A stretch of DNA of 64,000 nt from Typhlomys cinereus (lineage: Eukaryota; Chordata; Mammalia; Rodentia; Platacanthomyidae): positions 3,184,121 to 3,248,120 of the forward strand of contig JALPQD010000142.1 in assembly GCA_023101885.1 (NCBI GenBank), in the 5' to 3' direction. A program made the position numbers and the translations under genes. The notes under the pieces were generated by a model. It searched no databases and was not told the DNA's origin. It saw nothing but the letters and a program-made list of their open reading frames with translations. This document shows, piece by piece, positions 20,946-33,891 of this stretch (its first letter is position 1; each line of letters begins with the position of its first letter).

Positions 20946-21600
20946 TTTAGATTATAAATGTAAAACGTCCTGGTATTTAATATAGCCCATGAATGTGAGT
21001 GAATATTCACCTCATGTAATATATGACTCAATCAATTATGGAATAAGAACATCACTCCAGAAATGCTAAAAAAAAAAAAATCTTTATTTACGTGACTCCC
21101 AACAGAGTTTTGGCTGTCATGTTTTGCTATTTTTCCATTGATCAGTTATTGGATTCATAAAAATACTCAGCTCTTGTATACAATGCTTTATGGGTTGCTC
21201 AATCTAGTTTCTTTTAAATTTCTCTTCCTGCTGTTCTATATATTAGTAATTTATTTATTTTTGTGAGTATTAATTTATTGTAGAACTATTTCATTATTTG
21301 TCTATGCATATTTATAATCCTGATCACTCCTTAGTTTTGTTTGAGTATTATAAATACTCACCTTTCTCTGGGGGCATGATTAATCATGTGATTAAATACC
21401 TGAATGTTGAACTATTGCACAGTAGGTTATATTTAAACAATAGAATAACAAATACATTTATTAAAGCACATCAAGCTATTTTCAAAAAATGATTTATATT
21501 CTTACTAGAATTTAATTAGATTTGTAGATGCTCTATATCACCATCGATTTATGTTCTCTTCTCTCTCTAACATTTTTTCACATGAGATCTAATCAGACTA
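20946..21600. other. AT-rich unique sequence, no feature seen
   Basis: Includes a 13-base A-run near 21069. Nothing codes here. Confidence 0.5.
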
Positions 21601-21640
21601 TTAATTTCCATTGCTTTTTATGTTTTAGGTGTTTGTTCTG

Positions 21641-21717
21641 TGTGTGCATGTGTATACGTGTATGTGTTTCTCTCTGTGTGTGTTTTGCTTGTGTGCATGT
21701 TGCTCTGTGTGTGAAAG

Positions 21718-21762
<45 letters not shown>
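21641..21762. repeat. TG/CA microsatellite region
   Basis: An interrupted TG-rich stretch followed by an uninterrupted (TG)n run of about 40 bases at 21721-21760. It is the CA tail of the adjoining minus-strand SINE, probably expanded after insertion. Confidence 0.85.
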
Positions 21763-21978
21763 AGACAGAGCATTTCAATATTTGTACCTCTGGATGCCAA
21801 GGGGAGATTTTGGGAATCATAGAATTACTTATCTCTTTGTTGCTTTATTCTGGGTTTTCCCAGGTTGCTGGCCACTGCTACTTCCTCCAGGTCTTTTTCA
21901 CACAATCTGGTGATGTGAACTTTGGTCCTTCTGCTTACAAGGTGAAGGCTTTAACTCTGAGCCATCTTTCCAACCTTC
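21761..21978 (-). mobile_element. tRNA-derived SINE (B2-superfamily-like), old copy
   Basis: The reverse complement starts GGTTGGAAAGATGGCTCAGAGTTAAAG, the family head, and the CA tail lies at the plus-strand left end. The B box is degraded (AGTTCACATC). CpGs are almost all gone, so it is an old copy. Confidence 0.8.
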
Positions 21979-21989
21979 ATTTCTCTTCT

Positions 21990-22490
21990 TGATTAATAAT
22001 GATATTATTCTATGGATATTATCATTATTCATTTCTCTTTTTGCAAAATATGTATTTGGTAGCTTATTAAATATGTGCCTATTAATTATTGACTTATTTT
22101 CTATGTAATTATCTGATCAAATATATGCATTACATATAATTTCTTTATTTGGTTTATTCTTTCTTACTGATGTTTTAAGCATGACATTTCAAATGATGAT
22201 AATATAATATATGTTATTTCCTAAATATGTGTGCTTTAGCTACATACACTAGATTGACAAGTTTCTTAAGGTTTATTGTGAAATTTTCAGTATTTTAATT
22301 TTACATGCAGATCTGTCTTCCACTCTGAATCCATTTTGGTATATAAGATGAGTAAGAAATTGTGGCTTAGGCTTTTCTGTACATTAATACAGATATTCTA
22401 AAACCATTGGCTTACTCACTTTTCATTTCCCTTGGCATAGAGTTTATTTTTAGTTTTCAATTATTTTTTTTTCATTTTTGCCTCTCCTGT
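21990..22490 (-). mobile_element. Decayed ancient L1 ORF2, possible
   Basis: The segment around 22310-22440 resembles the antisense of the ORF2 C-terminal region of old mammalian L1s. Divergence is too high for a confident boundary. Confidence 0.4.
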
Positions 22491-23330
22491 GAATTCTTTT
22501 TTAAAATTCTTTGACACTTTACAATAAATCCATGTGTTTTCATTCTTTACTTACTGTTTTCTTCCCCCCTTCTGTCCCATTTCCCTCACATTCTTTCTAG
22601 CCATTCTCCCTCCTACTTTCCTGTCTTTTGTATATATGATCTATGTAATTTTATCTTAGATGTCTGCATTTGAAATTGCCTGAACACTTGCTAGGGAATG
22701 GATGTAAGGTACAGGATAACCAATAGTTTGTGATTGGATCTAACATCTTATTTTGGCAGGGAACTCATGCCTGGTTCTGTAAATTCAGCTAAATATCTGT
22801 GGAAGAAGAGGCCATAGGCCCTAGGTCAAACCAAAGTTTTAGTGTTCACTGTAATTACTTGTTAGTAAACTACCATCTTAGCATGATATTTATTCATAGA
22901 TTGGAGAAGCTCCCCACATTCAACCTTAATAGAAAACATTCTTTTCCAGTGAACAATGCAGAGAACCACAATAGTAAAAGTGCAGAAAATAAGTTACTGT
23001 GGAGTGCTCAGCTATAAAAAGGACAACAAAATCAACCCTCACCCCAAGGAACCTTGCCTTAGAAGGGGCAATAACTGTTAGAGCCTGAGGATGAGGAAAG
23101 ATCTGGTAACAACAGTGTTGCCATGTCAGAACTCACTGTGTAAATGTTTGCATCCACTGGACCTGCAAAATAGTTGATTATCAATATATTACCATGGATA
23201 AGGGAAGATCTCATTACATCATCTACCATCCTGAGAAACTATTGAGAGTTAATAGAAGAGAGAAGAAGCGCTTCTTTAACAGTAATTTACAAACTGTTGA
23301 GGCATCCATGCCCCAGCAGGTGCTGTTGTT
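22490..23330. mobile_element. Possible old rodent L1 3'-UTR segments
   Basis: A GTGGAGTGCTCAGCTATAAAA segment with following text around 22990-23080 resembles older rodent L1 3' UTRs on the plus strand. The C-rich part near 22560-22620 would be antisense polypurine tract. Orientation is mixed and family unassigned. Confidence 0.35.
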
Positions 23331-23579
23331 GAATTTTGACTTATTATAAAAGTGCATATTTAATTTGTCATTTTTTCATGTCTGACTTAATCATCCTGAT
23401 ACCAGTACCACACTGCCTTTGTAAGCCTTATTTCAGAAACTGGATGAAAGGGTCTGAAAAAAACAAATTGTTTCTAATTCCCAAATTCAAATAATGTATG
23501 TAATTAAATCTACACATACATTATAGAATCACCCTTGTTTTCTATAAAATATTTAGTATAAATTTTAACTAATATATTT

Positions 23580-24480
23580 TTCAGCTCATAAATACATAAA
23601 TGATTCATACTTTACATTGGATTCTCCAGTCCATGGCTATTTCTTTCTCTACATTAAGGTTTTTATCGCCTGTAACAATGATTTTAGTTCACAGTGTAAA
23701 AACCTTGCAGAAATTTTCTAAACTTTATCCCAAGATATTTAATATTCATAATTCTGTTATAAATGTAATTATTTTCTTAATTGCAAATTTGCTTTTCTGC
23801 TGTGAGTATATAGAGAGATAATTGAATTCTTAAAACTTGACTTTGTATCCTTTGAACTCATTAACTTTATTAGTTCTACTAATTTGTGTTGAAGCTTTCT
23901 ACAAAAGCACTCCACTTGGGAATGAAATTTTGCTTCTTTTATTACCATTTCTTGTCCTACTGCATTCAGTGTTAGGGCTTTCAGCAAATATTGTTGAGGG
24001 AAAATATTGACTTTTTCTAAAACCCTATCACAACATTTATTATATTACCAGCAGAGGTAATTAGTCTTTTTGGTATCAGTTTAAATAAGACCTTTAATTT
24101 GTGCAGACTTTTGAAGCAAAGTTTAGATTTCAACAAATATATTTATCCAGTCCAGTGAGGTGACCACACACATTGTTCTCACCTTTATAAATATGGTGAA
24201 TTCCATTAACAGTTTTTTTTTGAGCAGAGAATACTTGTGTTACTAGAGTAAACTTCACTTTATCCTGAATCATTATCTTTTCTACCTGTCAATGCATTTT
24301 ACTGATGAATATTGTGTAATTTTTTTAAATCAGGAAGTAGTTTGTAGTTTTCTTTCCCTGAACAAAAGAATAAAGAAAGACTTTGTCAGTTTTTTTTTAT
24401 AAAGTTGATGTTTTGGTGTATATTTTATTTATCCCTTAGTTTTCTAGAGACATTGCACAATGCTTGTGTGATTTCTTTTG
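23580..24480 (-). mobile_element. Decayed ancient L1 ORF2 (post-reverse-transcriptase region)
   Basis: Antisense reading recalls old L1 ORF2. The plus-strand run through CCAAGATATTTAATATTC and TTGTATCCTTTGAACTCATT (about 23730-23870) parallels 4290-4440 in the recognised minus-strand L1. It has many stops and is too degraded to code. Confidence 0.6.
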
Positions 24481-24517
24481 TTTCTTTTCATAGATTTACA
24501 CAGTGAGAAATATTGTT

Positions 24518-24700
24518 CTATTTTTCTTTTTGTAGGAATGTACTTTATTGAGACTCTAATTTTGGGCAGAGGTAGTGATGGCTTCTTCTAAAACCATTTG
24601 AGGATGCAGACGATGCAGGGAATACAGACAAAATTGCACCCAGATCTCATGAAAATGCAGGGTGAGGGCAGTAGCCACTCTAATTACAAATACAGAAGGA
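24518..24700 (-). pseudogene. 3' end of an unidentified processed pseudogene
   Basis: Read on the minus strand, a short open stretch runs through QMVLEEAITTSAQN to a TAG, then AATAAA about 12 bases later and an A-rich tail (ACAAAAAGAAAAA). A poly(A) signal followed by a tail is the mark of an L1-mediated mRNA copy. I do not recognise the parent gene. The 5' side ends near 24700, where an L1 3' end begins. Confidence 0.5.
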
Positions 24701-24702
24701 GG

Positions 24703-24822
24703 AGCAATTAAAGGATGCTCCAGGGATGGGAGAAGGAGGCACTGGGGGATGGGGAGGGAGAGAGGAGGGGAGGGGACCAGTGTACCTGTTAAGTTTGTAT
24801 GAGTGGAAATAAAAAAAAAAAG
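24703..24822 (+). mobile_element. Very short L1 3' end
   Basis: Only the G-rich tract and the end GTGTACCTGTTAAG...TTTGTATGAGTGGAAATAAAA remain, matching the last 120 bases of the L1 3' UTR. Target duplications are not clear. Confidence 0.85.
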
Positions 24823-25150
24823 AATTTCCTGAAGAAGCTAGCCTTATCAGGTTCTGGGTGCAGTGATGCAGTCTCAAAGAAGTAAAGTGGAAAAATGATT
24901 GGAAGATGCTCCTGATATCACCCTTAAATGGCCAGATGTATGTGAATTCATGTATATTCACAAACACACCCATATACACATAAACATGCAAAAACACATA
25001 CATATACGCTCATAGAAATGAAAAAATAGGAATTTTATATTTTATATTTTATATAAAATTTTATAGATGAAGAGCTGTTTTACTTTTTGTATAATGCATC
25101 AGTATATTGTAATAATTTGAATATTTCAAAAATTTTAATCTAAGTTCTAT

Positions 25151-25448
25151 AAAAATCTATGTGTTCCATGGGCTGGAGAGGTGGCTCAGGGGTTAAGCTT
25201 CTGCCTTGCAGGCAGAGGGTCCTGAGTTCGGATCCCAGATCCCACGTATAGACGCCAGGCGGCGGCCTGCGCTTCTGGTCCTGGTAGGGCGGAGCCTGTG
25301 AATCCCGGGGCAGAAGGAGGTGGAGGCGTCCATGGTGGTTCGCGAATTCGTCCGTGGTTCTACACACACACATACACACATGCGCGCACATACATACACA
25401 CACACGCACAATTGAATTAATAATAATAAAAAAAATCTATGTGTTCCA
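25151..25448. repeat. 18-bp target duplication flanking a SINE
   Basis: AAAAATCTATGTGTTCCA at 25151-25168 is repeated identically at 25431-25448, around the SINE at 25169-25430. Confidence 0.95.
25169..25430 (+). mobile_element. Young tRNA-derived SINE (B2-superfamily-like)
   Basis: Same family as 15329, with A box TGGCTCAGGGGT, B box GAGTTCGGATCC, CpG-rich body and CA tail. The anticodon arm reads TCTGC-CTTGCAG-GCAGA: both strands of one stem pair differ from the 15329 copy yet still pair. The body lacks about nine bases (AGCGGGGGC type) present in other copies. Confidence 0.93.
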
Positions 25449-25459
25449 GTTTTCCTTTT

Positions 25460-26950
25460 AAGGTTGGTGAATTTTTCTATATTTTTTCTTAATATTTCCA
25501 ATATTCTGTTAGAGTTTTCTCTTTCTTGCGTATTTCTCTACAATAGTCTTCTAATGAGCTCTTACATAGTTGTGTAAGATTCATCTTTAACTGACAAATT
25601 GGTCATGTGCTTATCAAGTTTACCTGATTTTATTTGGATTTTAATATTTTTATTTTATTTTATCTGAATCTAACTTTCTCATATTTTATAGACATAAACT
25701 TATGAGCTTTTATTCTTCATTAATATAAGCACTTAAGCTGTGCATTTGTATAATATGAGCCATTTTAGAAATCTTCAACAAATCATGCTGTATTTGATGT
25801 TCATTGTCATTCCATTCAAATTCCTTTTCAATTTATCAGGTCATATATTTTGACCCATAATCTATTTAATAATGAAATAATGACTTTTCAAATGTAAGGA
25901 TGTTCCCATTATGGTCTTCTTTATAAAGATATGACATAAAATAAAATCTTTTGAGCTACCTCTGGCCATATTGGCATGGTATATGGCATGGTATATGATC
26001 CATCTAGATGACTTTCTACATTAAAATGAAGCAAATTTGTATTCTGCTGCTGTTCAGATCTTCTGTATTCTCCATGAATTTTTTCTAGTCGCTCTATCAT
26101 TTACAAAGTGAGGACTGTTAAAATATCTAGCCATGATTTCTGTTTTATTGCTTTTGCTCCATGTATTTTGACACCTTGTCATTAAGTGTAAAACTATTGT
26201 TGCATCTTACTGATGAATTGACCCTTTCATCATTATAAAATGTCTTTATTTTTCACTGGTAATAGTCCAGTCTCAAAGCCTTCTTTGACAGAAAATTACA
26301 TAGTTACACTGGCTTCTTTGCACTTATGGTTTTGATACTATGTCTTTTTTTACCTTACTATTCCCAATATCTTTGCATTTAGTATTTATTTTTCTTATAG
26401 ACAGGAACTTATATTACTATATTGTGACATACTGCTTTTTTTTTAAATTTCAATTTTTGAATTATTTACATACAACACAATAATTAACATGATTTTAAAT
26501 CTAATAGTTCTTTAACTTTCCAGTTTGTCTATTGCTTTGTTTGTCCTATGGTTCTCTTTCTTCATATTAGCAAAATATTTTTCTAGTGTTCCATTTTATC
26601 TGCTCATTTACTTTTTAAACTAAATTTTGGTCACTTCAAGAACTTGTTTTTCAATGTCAAGTTTCTGTAATTTAATTAGAAAAAGTGTGAAATCCTATGG
26701 AGTGTAAAAAACTGAAGCAGCAATATCCCACTTTGTTTCACTATATCATCCATGATAGATGTTTCTCAGATTCATATGTAATAACTTCATCATTAAACAT
26801 TACTTAACTAATCTATGATTTTAGCTTTCTATTTAAGCCTTTTTCAAAATAACTAGTAAATGTTTATTGGTGAATGTTTTCTCAGAATGATTCCTTTCAA
26901 AACTTTTTCTAAAATACATCTAATTTTCAACAATTATTTGTGAGGTTTAC
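25460..26950 (-). mobile_element. Very old decayed L1 (endonuclease region recognisable)
   Basis: Plus-strand text around 26170-26420 (GATGAATTGACCCTTTCATCATTATAAAATG, a CAAAGCCTTCTTTGACAG part, TTTTTCTTATAGACAGGAAC) matches the antisense pattern of the endonuclease region of old mammalian L1/HAL1 elements. The remainder is poorly conserved, so both ends are approximate. No coding capacity remains. Confidence 0.55.
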
Positions 26951-28135
26951 TTGATCTTGGCTTTTTGAGACTTTAAGAACTAAATCACTCTGAGGATCAA
27001 TTCATATCTAGCCATTAGTCCTTCTTATGTATCTTCTTTCTATGTCCATTCTAAATACATTCACTTTATTTCAACAGGCTTATACTATGGTGTCATTGTT
27101 CCATTTTCTCTAACTACAATAAATACATGACCCATGCAGGCTGGAAGAAGCAGAATGCTTTTTCATGACAGCTCATGATTCCAGGCTACAATTCATCATG
27201 GCAAAGGGAAATCACCTTTGTGCATGGAGAAAAGACTTATAGAAAACCACTGGACATTTTGTTGTGAATGTGGCACATTTAGGTGCAAGACAAGGTGCTT
27301 TATTGTCTTTACTATTTCTCTACAGATATTGCTTTAATATTATCACATTGTAACCATATTTAGCTTTAAAAACATTAATTATGTTTGAAATATGAACTAC
27401 ATAAATTAGAATATTCAATATGATTTGAATTATGCTTGATATTCATTAAGTCTTCAAAAAATTCATAGTCCTCAATAAGACTGTACAGCCACTGCCTATA
27501 GTTGATTTAATGATACCCTGGACATGACTGTTTTCCTGAAACAGTCCAAAAGAAAAAAAAATAACTGTATTAAAAACAAAAGTCATCTAAATATTCTTTT
27601 CAAAACATATACCTCACCAGCAAAGATTTCTACATGCTGATAGTAATTCACCCAATCTAACAAATAGAACCTAAGACAAATTAATATACCTGTTATGATA
27701 GTTGATGAAAAAGCTTCAAAATCAGCAGGTCAGATGAAATAATGTCATTACATATTCATAAACAGAACAATTCATCAAGAATGTATATAATTGTGAATAT
27801 TTATATTCTCAGTTACAGCTCCAATTTTCAAAAATAAATGCCACCAGACATGAAAGATCAGTTATTCTGACAAAGAAATAGTGGTAAATTCCAGTGTCTT
27901 ATTCTCATCTTTACATTGACTCTCCATAATGAAAATCAGCAGAAAACTTCAGAGCTAAACAGAATATGTTCTATTGTATTTACTAGGTAGCTACAAAATA
28001 TTTTAGCTAACAGATGTACAATCCATTTTTTCCTTAAGTTACCTACAGAAGTTTTTCTAAAACCAAGCATACTGTACGTTAAAAAGTCAGCCTTAACCAA
28101 TACAAATGGATTAAAATAACACCTTAATGATCATT
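26951..28135. other. Unassigned sequence
   Basis: No gene seen. Around 27110-27260 a stretch including CAGGCTGGAAGAAGCAG and ACAGCTCATGATTCCAGGC loosely resembles old LTR-type interspersed repeats, but I cannot assign it. Confidence 0.4.
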
Positions 28136-28139
28136 AATA

Positions 28140-28400
28140 TAGAAAATCATAACTGCATAACTGGTCAAATTGACTCACTATGGAGTATTCAGCTCTAAGT
28201 GGGATATCATACCCCCCAGGTTTAGGAAGCATCCAAATAAAGAGGGTAGAAAGAATGCAAGAGCAAGAGAAATGCGATGAGCTAATGCCAAATGCCATCT
28301 TGTGCATACATGAACATATTGTCAGTGTGTTTACATGCACAAGTCTAGCATATGAATAGGCCTCTCAACATTTTATCATGGATGTAGGATGAGTTCATCA
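28140..28400 (+). mobile_element. Possible old rodent L1 3'-UTR fragment
   Basis: The segment TATGGAGTATTCAGCTCTAAGTGGGATATC followed by a purine-rich ATAAAGAGGGTAGAAAGAATGCAAGAGC run follows the order of older rodent L1 3' UTRs. It fits upstream remains but is diverged. Confidence 0.45.
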
Positions 28401-28799
28401 GGCCCTAGCTTTTCTGAAAGGACTATTTAAGGTTGATGCTGTCTTTTGGAAGGAAGATCATTTCATTCAGTAGTCTGCCTTTGATCTATTGGCCTTAAAC
28501 CACCACACACCCAAGTACACATTAATGCACCCAACACTTGCTGAACTAAGTTGGTAACACACACAGAAAAAAAGGATAGATAGTAGTTGGAAAAGAAAAA
28601 GTTTTCAGGGGAAAAAGGAGGAAGGTGAGATAGGATAATATTGGAAGAAAATGACAAAAATTCTTTAAAACCTTCAAAGAATAGAAAAAATACTAAAATT
28701 TAGGATATAAATCATTGAAATAGGGATTAAAGAGCAATGTAAAGGATCAAAGAGCATATATATGGTTCTTTAAAAAGGTTAAAATTGACAAATAGCAAG

Positions 28800-29690
28800 A
28801 ATTCCAAAGAAACAGAGAAAATATCAAAATTAATAAATTTTAAAAAGAAAAGGAAGCTGTTGCACAAATCCAATGAAATTCATGACTCATAAGGGATTCA
28901 TTGAAACCTTGTATTCTAAACAAATAGAATGTCTACTAGATGGATAAATTCTTAAACACAAATGAAGTATGAAAATTAAATGTATATAAGCAATTTTAAA
29001 GACTCAAAATAATTAAGACAATTTAGGCAGTGATTAAGAATACTCCCACAAGAAAAGTGAGTTTCTAGATAGATTCACTGCTGAATTCTACCAAGTTTCT
29101 AAGGAAGAATAAGTACCAATGATTCTCAAACTGTTCAAGAAAAGAGGTAAAAGCTCATTTTACCATGACAATAATACACTGATACAAAAAACAGTAGCAT
29201 GAAAATAAAATTTTAGACCAATTTCACAGATAAACAGAAAAATTAAAGTTTTTAATAATTTATTTGCAAATCAAACTCAAGAGCACATTAAGGTCATAAA
29301 TCAAAAACAAGTTGATTTTATTCTAGATTCAAGATTGAATATTATTTCCTTCAATAAATCCATACAACACAAATAGATTAAGTAATATTCTCATTGAATA
29401 TTTGCAATGTTTTGGACAAAGTTCAGCAGCCCTTCATGATAGAACTGCTAATGTATACAGCTAAAGAAGTATAGCAAAAGCTATGCAAAAATCAATAACC
29501 AATGTTATGTTAAATGGGGGTAAATGAATTTGCACTAAAATCTGGAATGAAACAAGGCATTTATTCATTCTTCTCTTATTCAGTGTATTTTCTAAAATCA
29601 TCTCAACATGTGCTAATTTCAAGGGAAAATGGTCTAAAATATTTATGAAATTTGAAAAACATATTTAGCTAATATATTGTCTTTCCAGAT
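28800..29690 (+). mobile_element. Decayed old L1 ORF2, reverse-transcriptase region
   Basis: Recognisable ORF2 landmarks in order: GATTCACTGCTGAATTCTACCA (about 29081-29102), ACAAGTTGATTTTATTC (29307-29323), the TTTTGGACAAAGTTCAGCAGCC block (29411-29432) and ATGAAACAAGGCAT (29548-29561, the RQGC motif region). Stops and indels throughout. Confidence 0.75.
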
Positions 29691-30129
29691 GAAGGACTTT
29701 AAAGATTCTAACAATATATTTTTATTCTTGTCTCTATTGTTATCTGTCTCTTTAGAATCTTAAAATGGATTATAAATCTATGGTTTACATTTTTATCAAT
29801 ATGTTTAAAATGTTTTACTAAATTTTCTGAAAAAGCAAATATTTTAAAAGTACTTTTAATGCTATGACAAAGCAATATTTCATTCACTCCAAATTCTCCA
29901 CAAGTTATTGTCAAATAATGATATTGAGTTTATCATTACCTCAATTGTTCATGTTTTTAATCAGTATTTTTGATTCTGACAAAATACCAAATAATTCAAT
30001 CGTTTAATAAAAATTTAAATATTTTAATGGTATGGTAGCTTCTCAACTTATAGAAAAATATATTCTATTTTAAAGATCATTTTGAAAATTTTTACTTTCT
30101 TCACAAATGAATTCTCATATTCAGCCTAA

Positions 30130-30560
30130 ACTTTATCAACAATCCACTGACATCTATCATAGAAATAGAAAAACAATCCTAAAATTTATACACAGACACA
30201 AAATGAGCTGAAGATTAAGGCAAACTTAAGTGGAAAGAAAATCCTGAAGGTACAATATCATCTCAAATTATACTGCATGGGCACAATGACAGAACTAGCA
30301 TGGTACAAAGTATAGAGAACATGCAGAGATATTCCTGCACACCTACAGACAGTTAATTTTGGCAAAGGTATCAAAAAAGGAAATAGGAAAAATGATAATG
30401 TCTTTAACAAAGGCTGGAAAGCTGGAAATCCATATTCCTCACACTAACAAAACAATAATGAAAAATAAACTAAGACTTAAAATAAGACCTGAAACATTGA
30501 AATTGCCAGATTTTAAGTTAGTGTCAAATGCAAAATGGTTCATTATAGCATTTTAACACA
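30130..30560 (+). mobile_element. Decayed old L1 ORF2, downstream part
   Basis: Sequence including AGCATGGTACAAAG (30298-30311) and GACAGTTAATTTTGGCAAAGG (30348-30368) follows the order of the ORF2 region after the reverse transcriptase, in the same orientation as 28800-29690; likely one element with a diverged middle. Confidence 0.65.
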
Positions 30561-30574
30561 TAGGTTTTTCTTTT

Positions 30575-30772
30575 TATTTCTCCCACATTTTATTTTTTTT
30601 CCTAATCATACAAGCTCAGTAGGTACCCCCTCCCTTTCCTCCTCCCCTTCCCAGTCATCGCCCCTTGCACTCTCCCCCCTTTCCCCTTTCCTTTCAACCC
30701 CCTCCCTCCCTCCTCTCTCACAGTGCCTCCTCTTTCCTCCCTCCATCCCCTGGAGCATCCTTTTTTTTTCAT
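30575..30772 (-). mobile_element. Short L1 3' end
   Basis: Plus strand shows a T-run, a CATACAAGCTCAGTAGGTACC segment and a long C-rich tract ending CCCTGGAGCATCC: the complement of the L1 3' terminus. Truncated just upstream of the G-rich tract. Confidence 0.85.
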
Positions 30773-31426
30773 GAAAGAAAACATATAATCTATCAGGAAC
30801 AGTTGTGATAAGTGTAAACTGTAAATTACATTTGATAAGTACATACTTAGGCCTTTTGATGTTATTACAATTATTTGGTTTTGCTTTTTAAAAAATATTC
30901 ATAACACAGACATTTTCTATATATCAACATAAATTACAGAGGTGAATGCAAATACCTATATTGTATCTTCCTTTTTCAGTTAAATTGAAGAGTAACTGAA
31001 AAGGAAATTGCATGTATATTGCATGTATGTATTCTGATCTGATAATACCCACTGTCACGTTAATATATTATTTATATATATATATAATTATTTTATGAGA
31101 ATCCTTTCTTATCAGGTTGCAAGTATAAAATACAGTATTATTAATTACAGTTCTCATTCTTCAGTTAGGTCTGCAGAACCGGATCTTCTTAGAACTGAAT
31201 GTCTGTACTGTGACCAACATCTCCTTTTCCTTACCCACGTCAAACCCTGACAAACACTCTTCTACTCTTCATTTCGGTTTATTCCATTTCCCCTCAAGTA
31301 TTTGTCATTCTCTATCTGGCATGTTTTACTGACCATGCTAACTTACAGCTTCATCCATCCTGCTACAAATGGCAAAGTTTTCTTGATCTTTTGTTTAGTG
31401 TTTGGTTTTATTTTTTTTTTGAGGGA
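30773..31426. other. AT-rich unique sequence
   Basis: No gene or confident repeat. A short TATATATA run lies at about 31074-31086. Confidence 0.5.
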
Positions 31427-32098
31427 GAGAGTATTTTTTTTTTAATTTCCGCTCATACAAACTTAACAGGTACACCGGTCCCCTATCCTCCCCTCTCCCA
31501 TACTCCAGTGCCCCCCCCCAATCCCCGGAACAACCTTTTGTGTGAACAACAAACCTCTCTCTGAGTCCTCCACCCTAGTGAAGGTTCATGACTCAGTGAC
31601 ATAGCCCGAAGCCCCTCCTTGGGCTTCCTGTTAGTATGGGAATTCTATTATGACTGTTTAATCCCTTGCCTCTAAGGATCCTACTTCCTGGAGCTTTCTC
31701 CCTTGTGATCCCTGCTAGACTTTAGGGGGTCAGTGACATGTCAGCCATTGTGTTGGTCAGGCAAAGTCCAATCCTGACTGCTGCAGCCCTACCATCTGTC
31801 TGTGGAGTATCTTGCATATCATTGATTCTCCCCATCTTTAGGCTCTTAACAATCTTGCTGCTCCCTCCCTGAGCTTTAAGATGTGTGAGCTCTACTGATG
31901 TGTGATCCCTTATCTTCTTTGTTTGTTTTTTTTTTTTGGGGGGGGGCTCCTTCCCTTTCCCTCCTGTTTATAATCCTTTGCGATTACAGTAGTTATTACA
32001 GAAATTTACTTTTGAATATATTATTAAGTGCATTTGCAACTAGGATCCACTTATTAGGGAGTACATATGGTGTCTAATATTCTGAACACACAGGTTTT
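31427..32098 (-). mobile_element. 5'-truncated L1, 3' UTR plus the last ORF2 codons
   Basis: Begins with a T-run and CGCTCATACAAACTTAACAGG, followed by a C-rich tract and a full complement of L1 3' UTR. The ORF2 stop complement CTA is at 32040-32042, so only about 18 ORF2 codons remain. A TTTTTTTTTTTTTTGGGGGGGG oddity near 31927-31949 replaces part of the 3' UTR. Target duplications not resolved. Confidence 0.88.
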
Positions 32099-33884
32099 TC
32101 TTAATTATACTTTCTCCAGATAATTTTATGTGGGTCAGCCCTTTCTCACTGGTCTCATTCCCTATTCTTCAATTATTAAATTTCTCTTTGTTTTCGTATT
32201 ACAAGTACTCCACTACTCTCTCTCTCTCTTTACTTTCCTTCTCATACCCTGTCCATATTAAATATCTCATGAAAAGTACTGCATTAATTACTTTAGATTT
32301 ATTGTATGCTATTAAATATTCATATTTAATTTTAAAACTTATCAAAGCCAACATAAATTGGCTTTCCAAACTACTAATAGTTACAAAATTCTGCGATTTT
32401 CCATGAGTTTTATGAAGAGAGATTTCATTATAGTATTTATCAGATCTTGCAAATATTAACTCTATTATTCTTAATTTAACTTTGGTACTTGAATATGATA
32501 ATTCCACAATAATAATAAAACTGAGAATTTAATGAGAAAATGTCTTTATAAAGATTTCTAAGGGTTTCTTACACCTTACTTTCTACATCTTCCCTACTTA
32601 ACACTATTAAATTAAAGAGAGTTCTCTTATTTCTTGGCTATGTCTTAAACTTTAGTACTTTAAATGAAGTGCATGTGATTGCTTCAGATTCAATCAACTT
32701 CAATGTCCTAGGTAACTATTAATTATTTTTCTTTGAAGAAGTATCTGTTTAAAAATATTTTAATTTAGAATTTATCAGGGATACAGAAAAGTTATCTAAA
32801 AGACAAAATTGCTACTCACGCATAAGTGAGTTCAGGCTTCTCAAGAGAAAGCTGCTACAAATATTTATGCTTCCATGAAGCTGTGCCATATTTTATTATT
32901 TCCTTTACTGTACCCAAGTTACTATCTTCTAGGAGGGATGCACATCTCAATGTTCACAGAGTCAACAACTTTATTTTATTTTCTTACATAGTTATGTATA
33001 CAGATATCTGCACATTTTTCATCCATGTATTAAAAACAATGTCTGACTTACTCATGAACTTACATTGAACTGGTAATGAGTTTTGTGAATTTATACTTCT
33101 TTGTAATCCAGTAACCACTTCAAATTACAGTATGTTAGATCAGCAGATTCTTCCTACTCTTCTTCCTACTCTTTCAATTTATTACATTATGCACAGTGTT
33201 AATAAATAACTTACCATTAATAATTCTGGGTTTCTAGTCAATGATATTTAAAAGCATCTGTACAATTGACAAATAACCTACTGTATATTTATACTGTATA
33301 TTTAACTTGATTAACTCTGGCTCATAGATGAATTTCTTGTATTATTTTACCAATAATTTCATTAAATACATTTTAACCATACAGTTGTTATTACAGTTTT
33401 ATAATCTAATATGTGACACAATGAAAGAAAATATCAAACCATTTAACTATCACATATGATAGAAAAATATAAATTGAAATGTTGAGTTAGGTACATAATG
33501 AAATCAAAGTTTCCATAGACTATTAACATTTCAAGAGCCAACAGAAGTCTCACAGACAATTTCACTTTTAAGTATATGCAGTCATGTAGTATAATTTAAT
33601 ATTCAAGGGCTGGCATCCTGCATCAAGTAACCTGATCAAGTCAATTTATCATGACAACATGAAGAGACAATCCTCTTGCTCATATGTTACAGATGGTATG
33701 AAAATTAGTTGCTATGCTGAATTCTTGAGACTATTCAAATAAAAAGTGGGGATAAGCAAGATTTTTGCTATCTTTAAACAAGCATAGAAAGAGCCATGGC
33801 ATAATATCACCAGCTCCCTGTCTGTCCTGTTAGGACACTGTGTTAATATGTCAAATATAGCATCTCTTTGGAAAATTCACTTTT
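32099..33884. other. Unique AT-rich sequence, no feature seen
   Basis: No gene seen. Open frames at 32128-32406 and 32199-32507 lie on opposite strands of the same region and have no motifs. Confidence 0.5.
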
Positions 33885-33891
33885 AAAACTT

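Noticed and set aside
21593..21992. A 154-codon cysteine-rich open frame and its antisense TH-repeat frames
   Set aside because: They come from the TG/CA microsatellite and SINE body.
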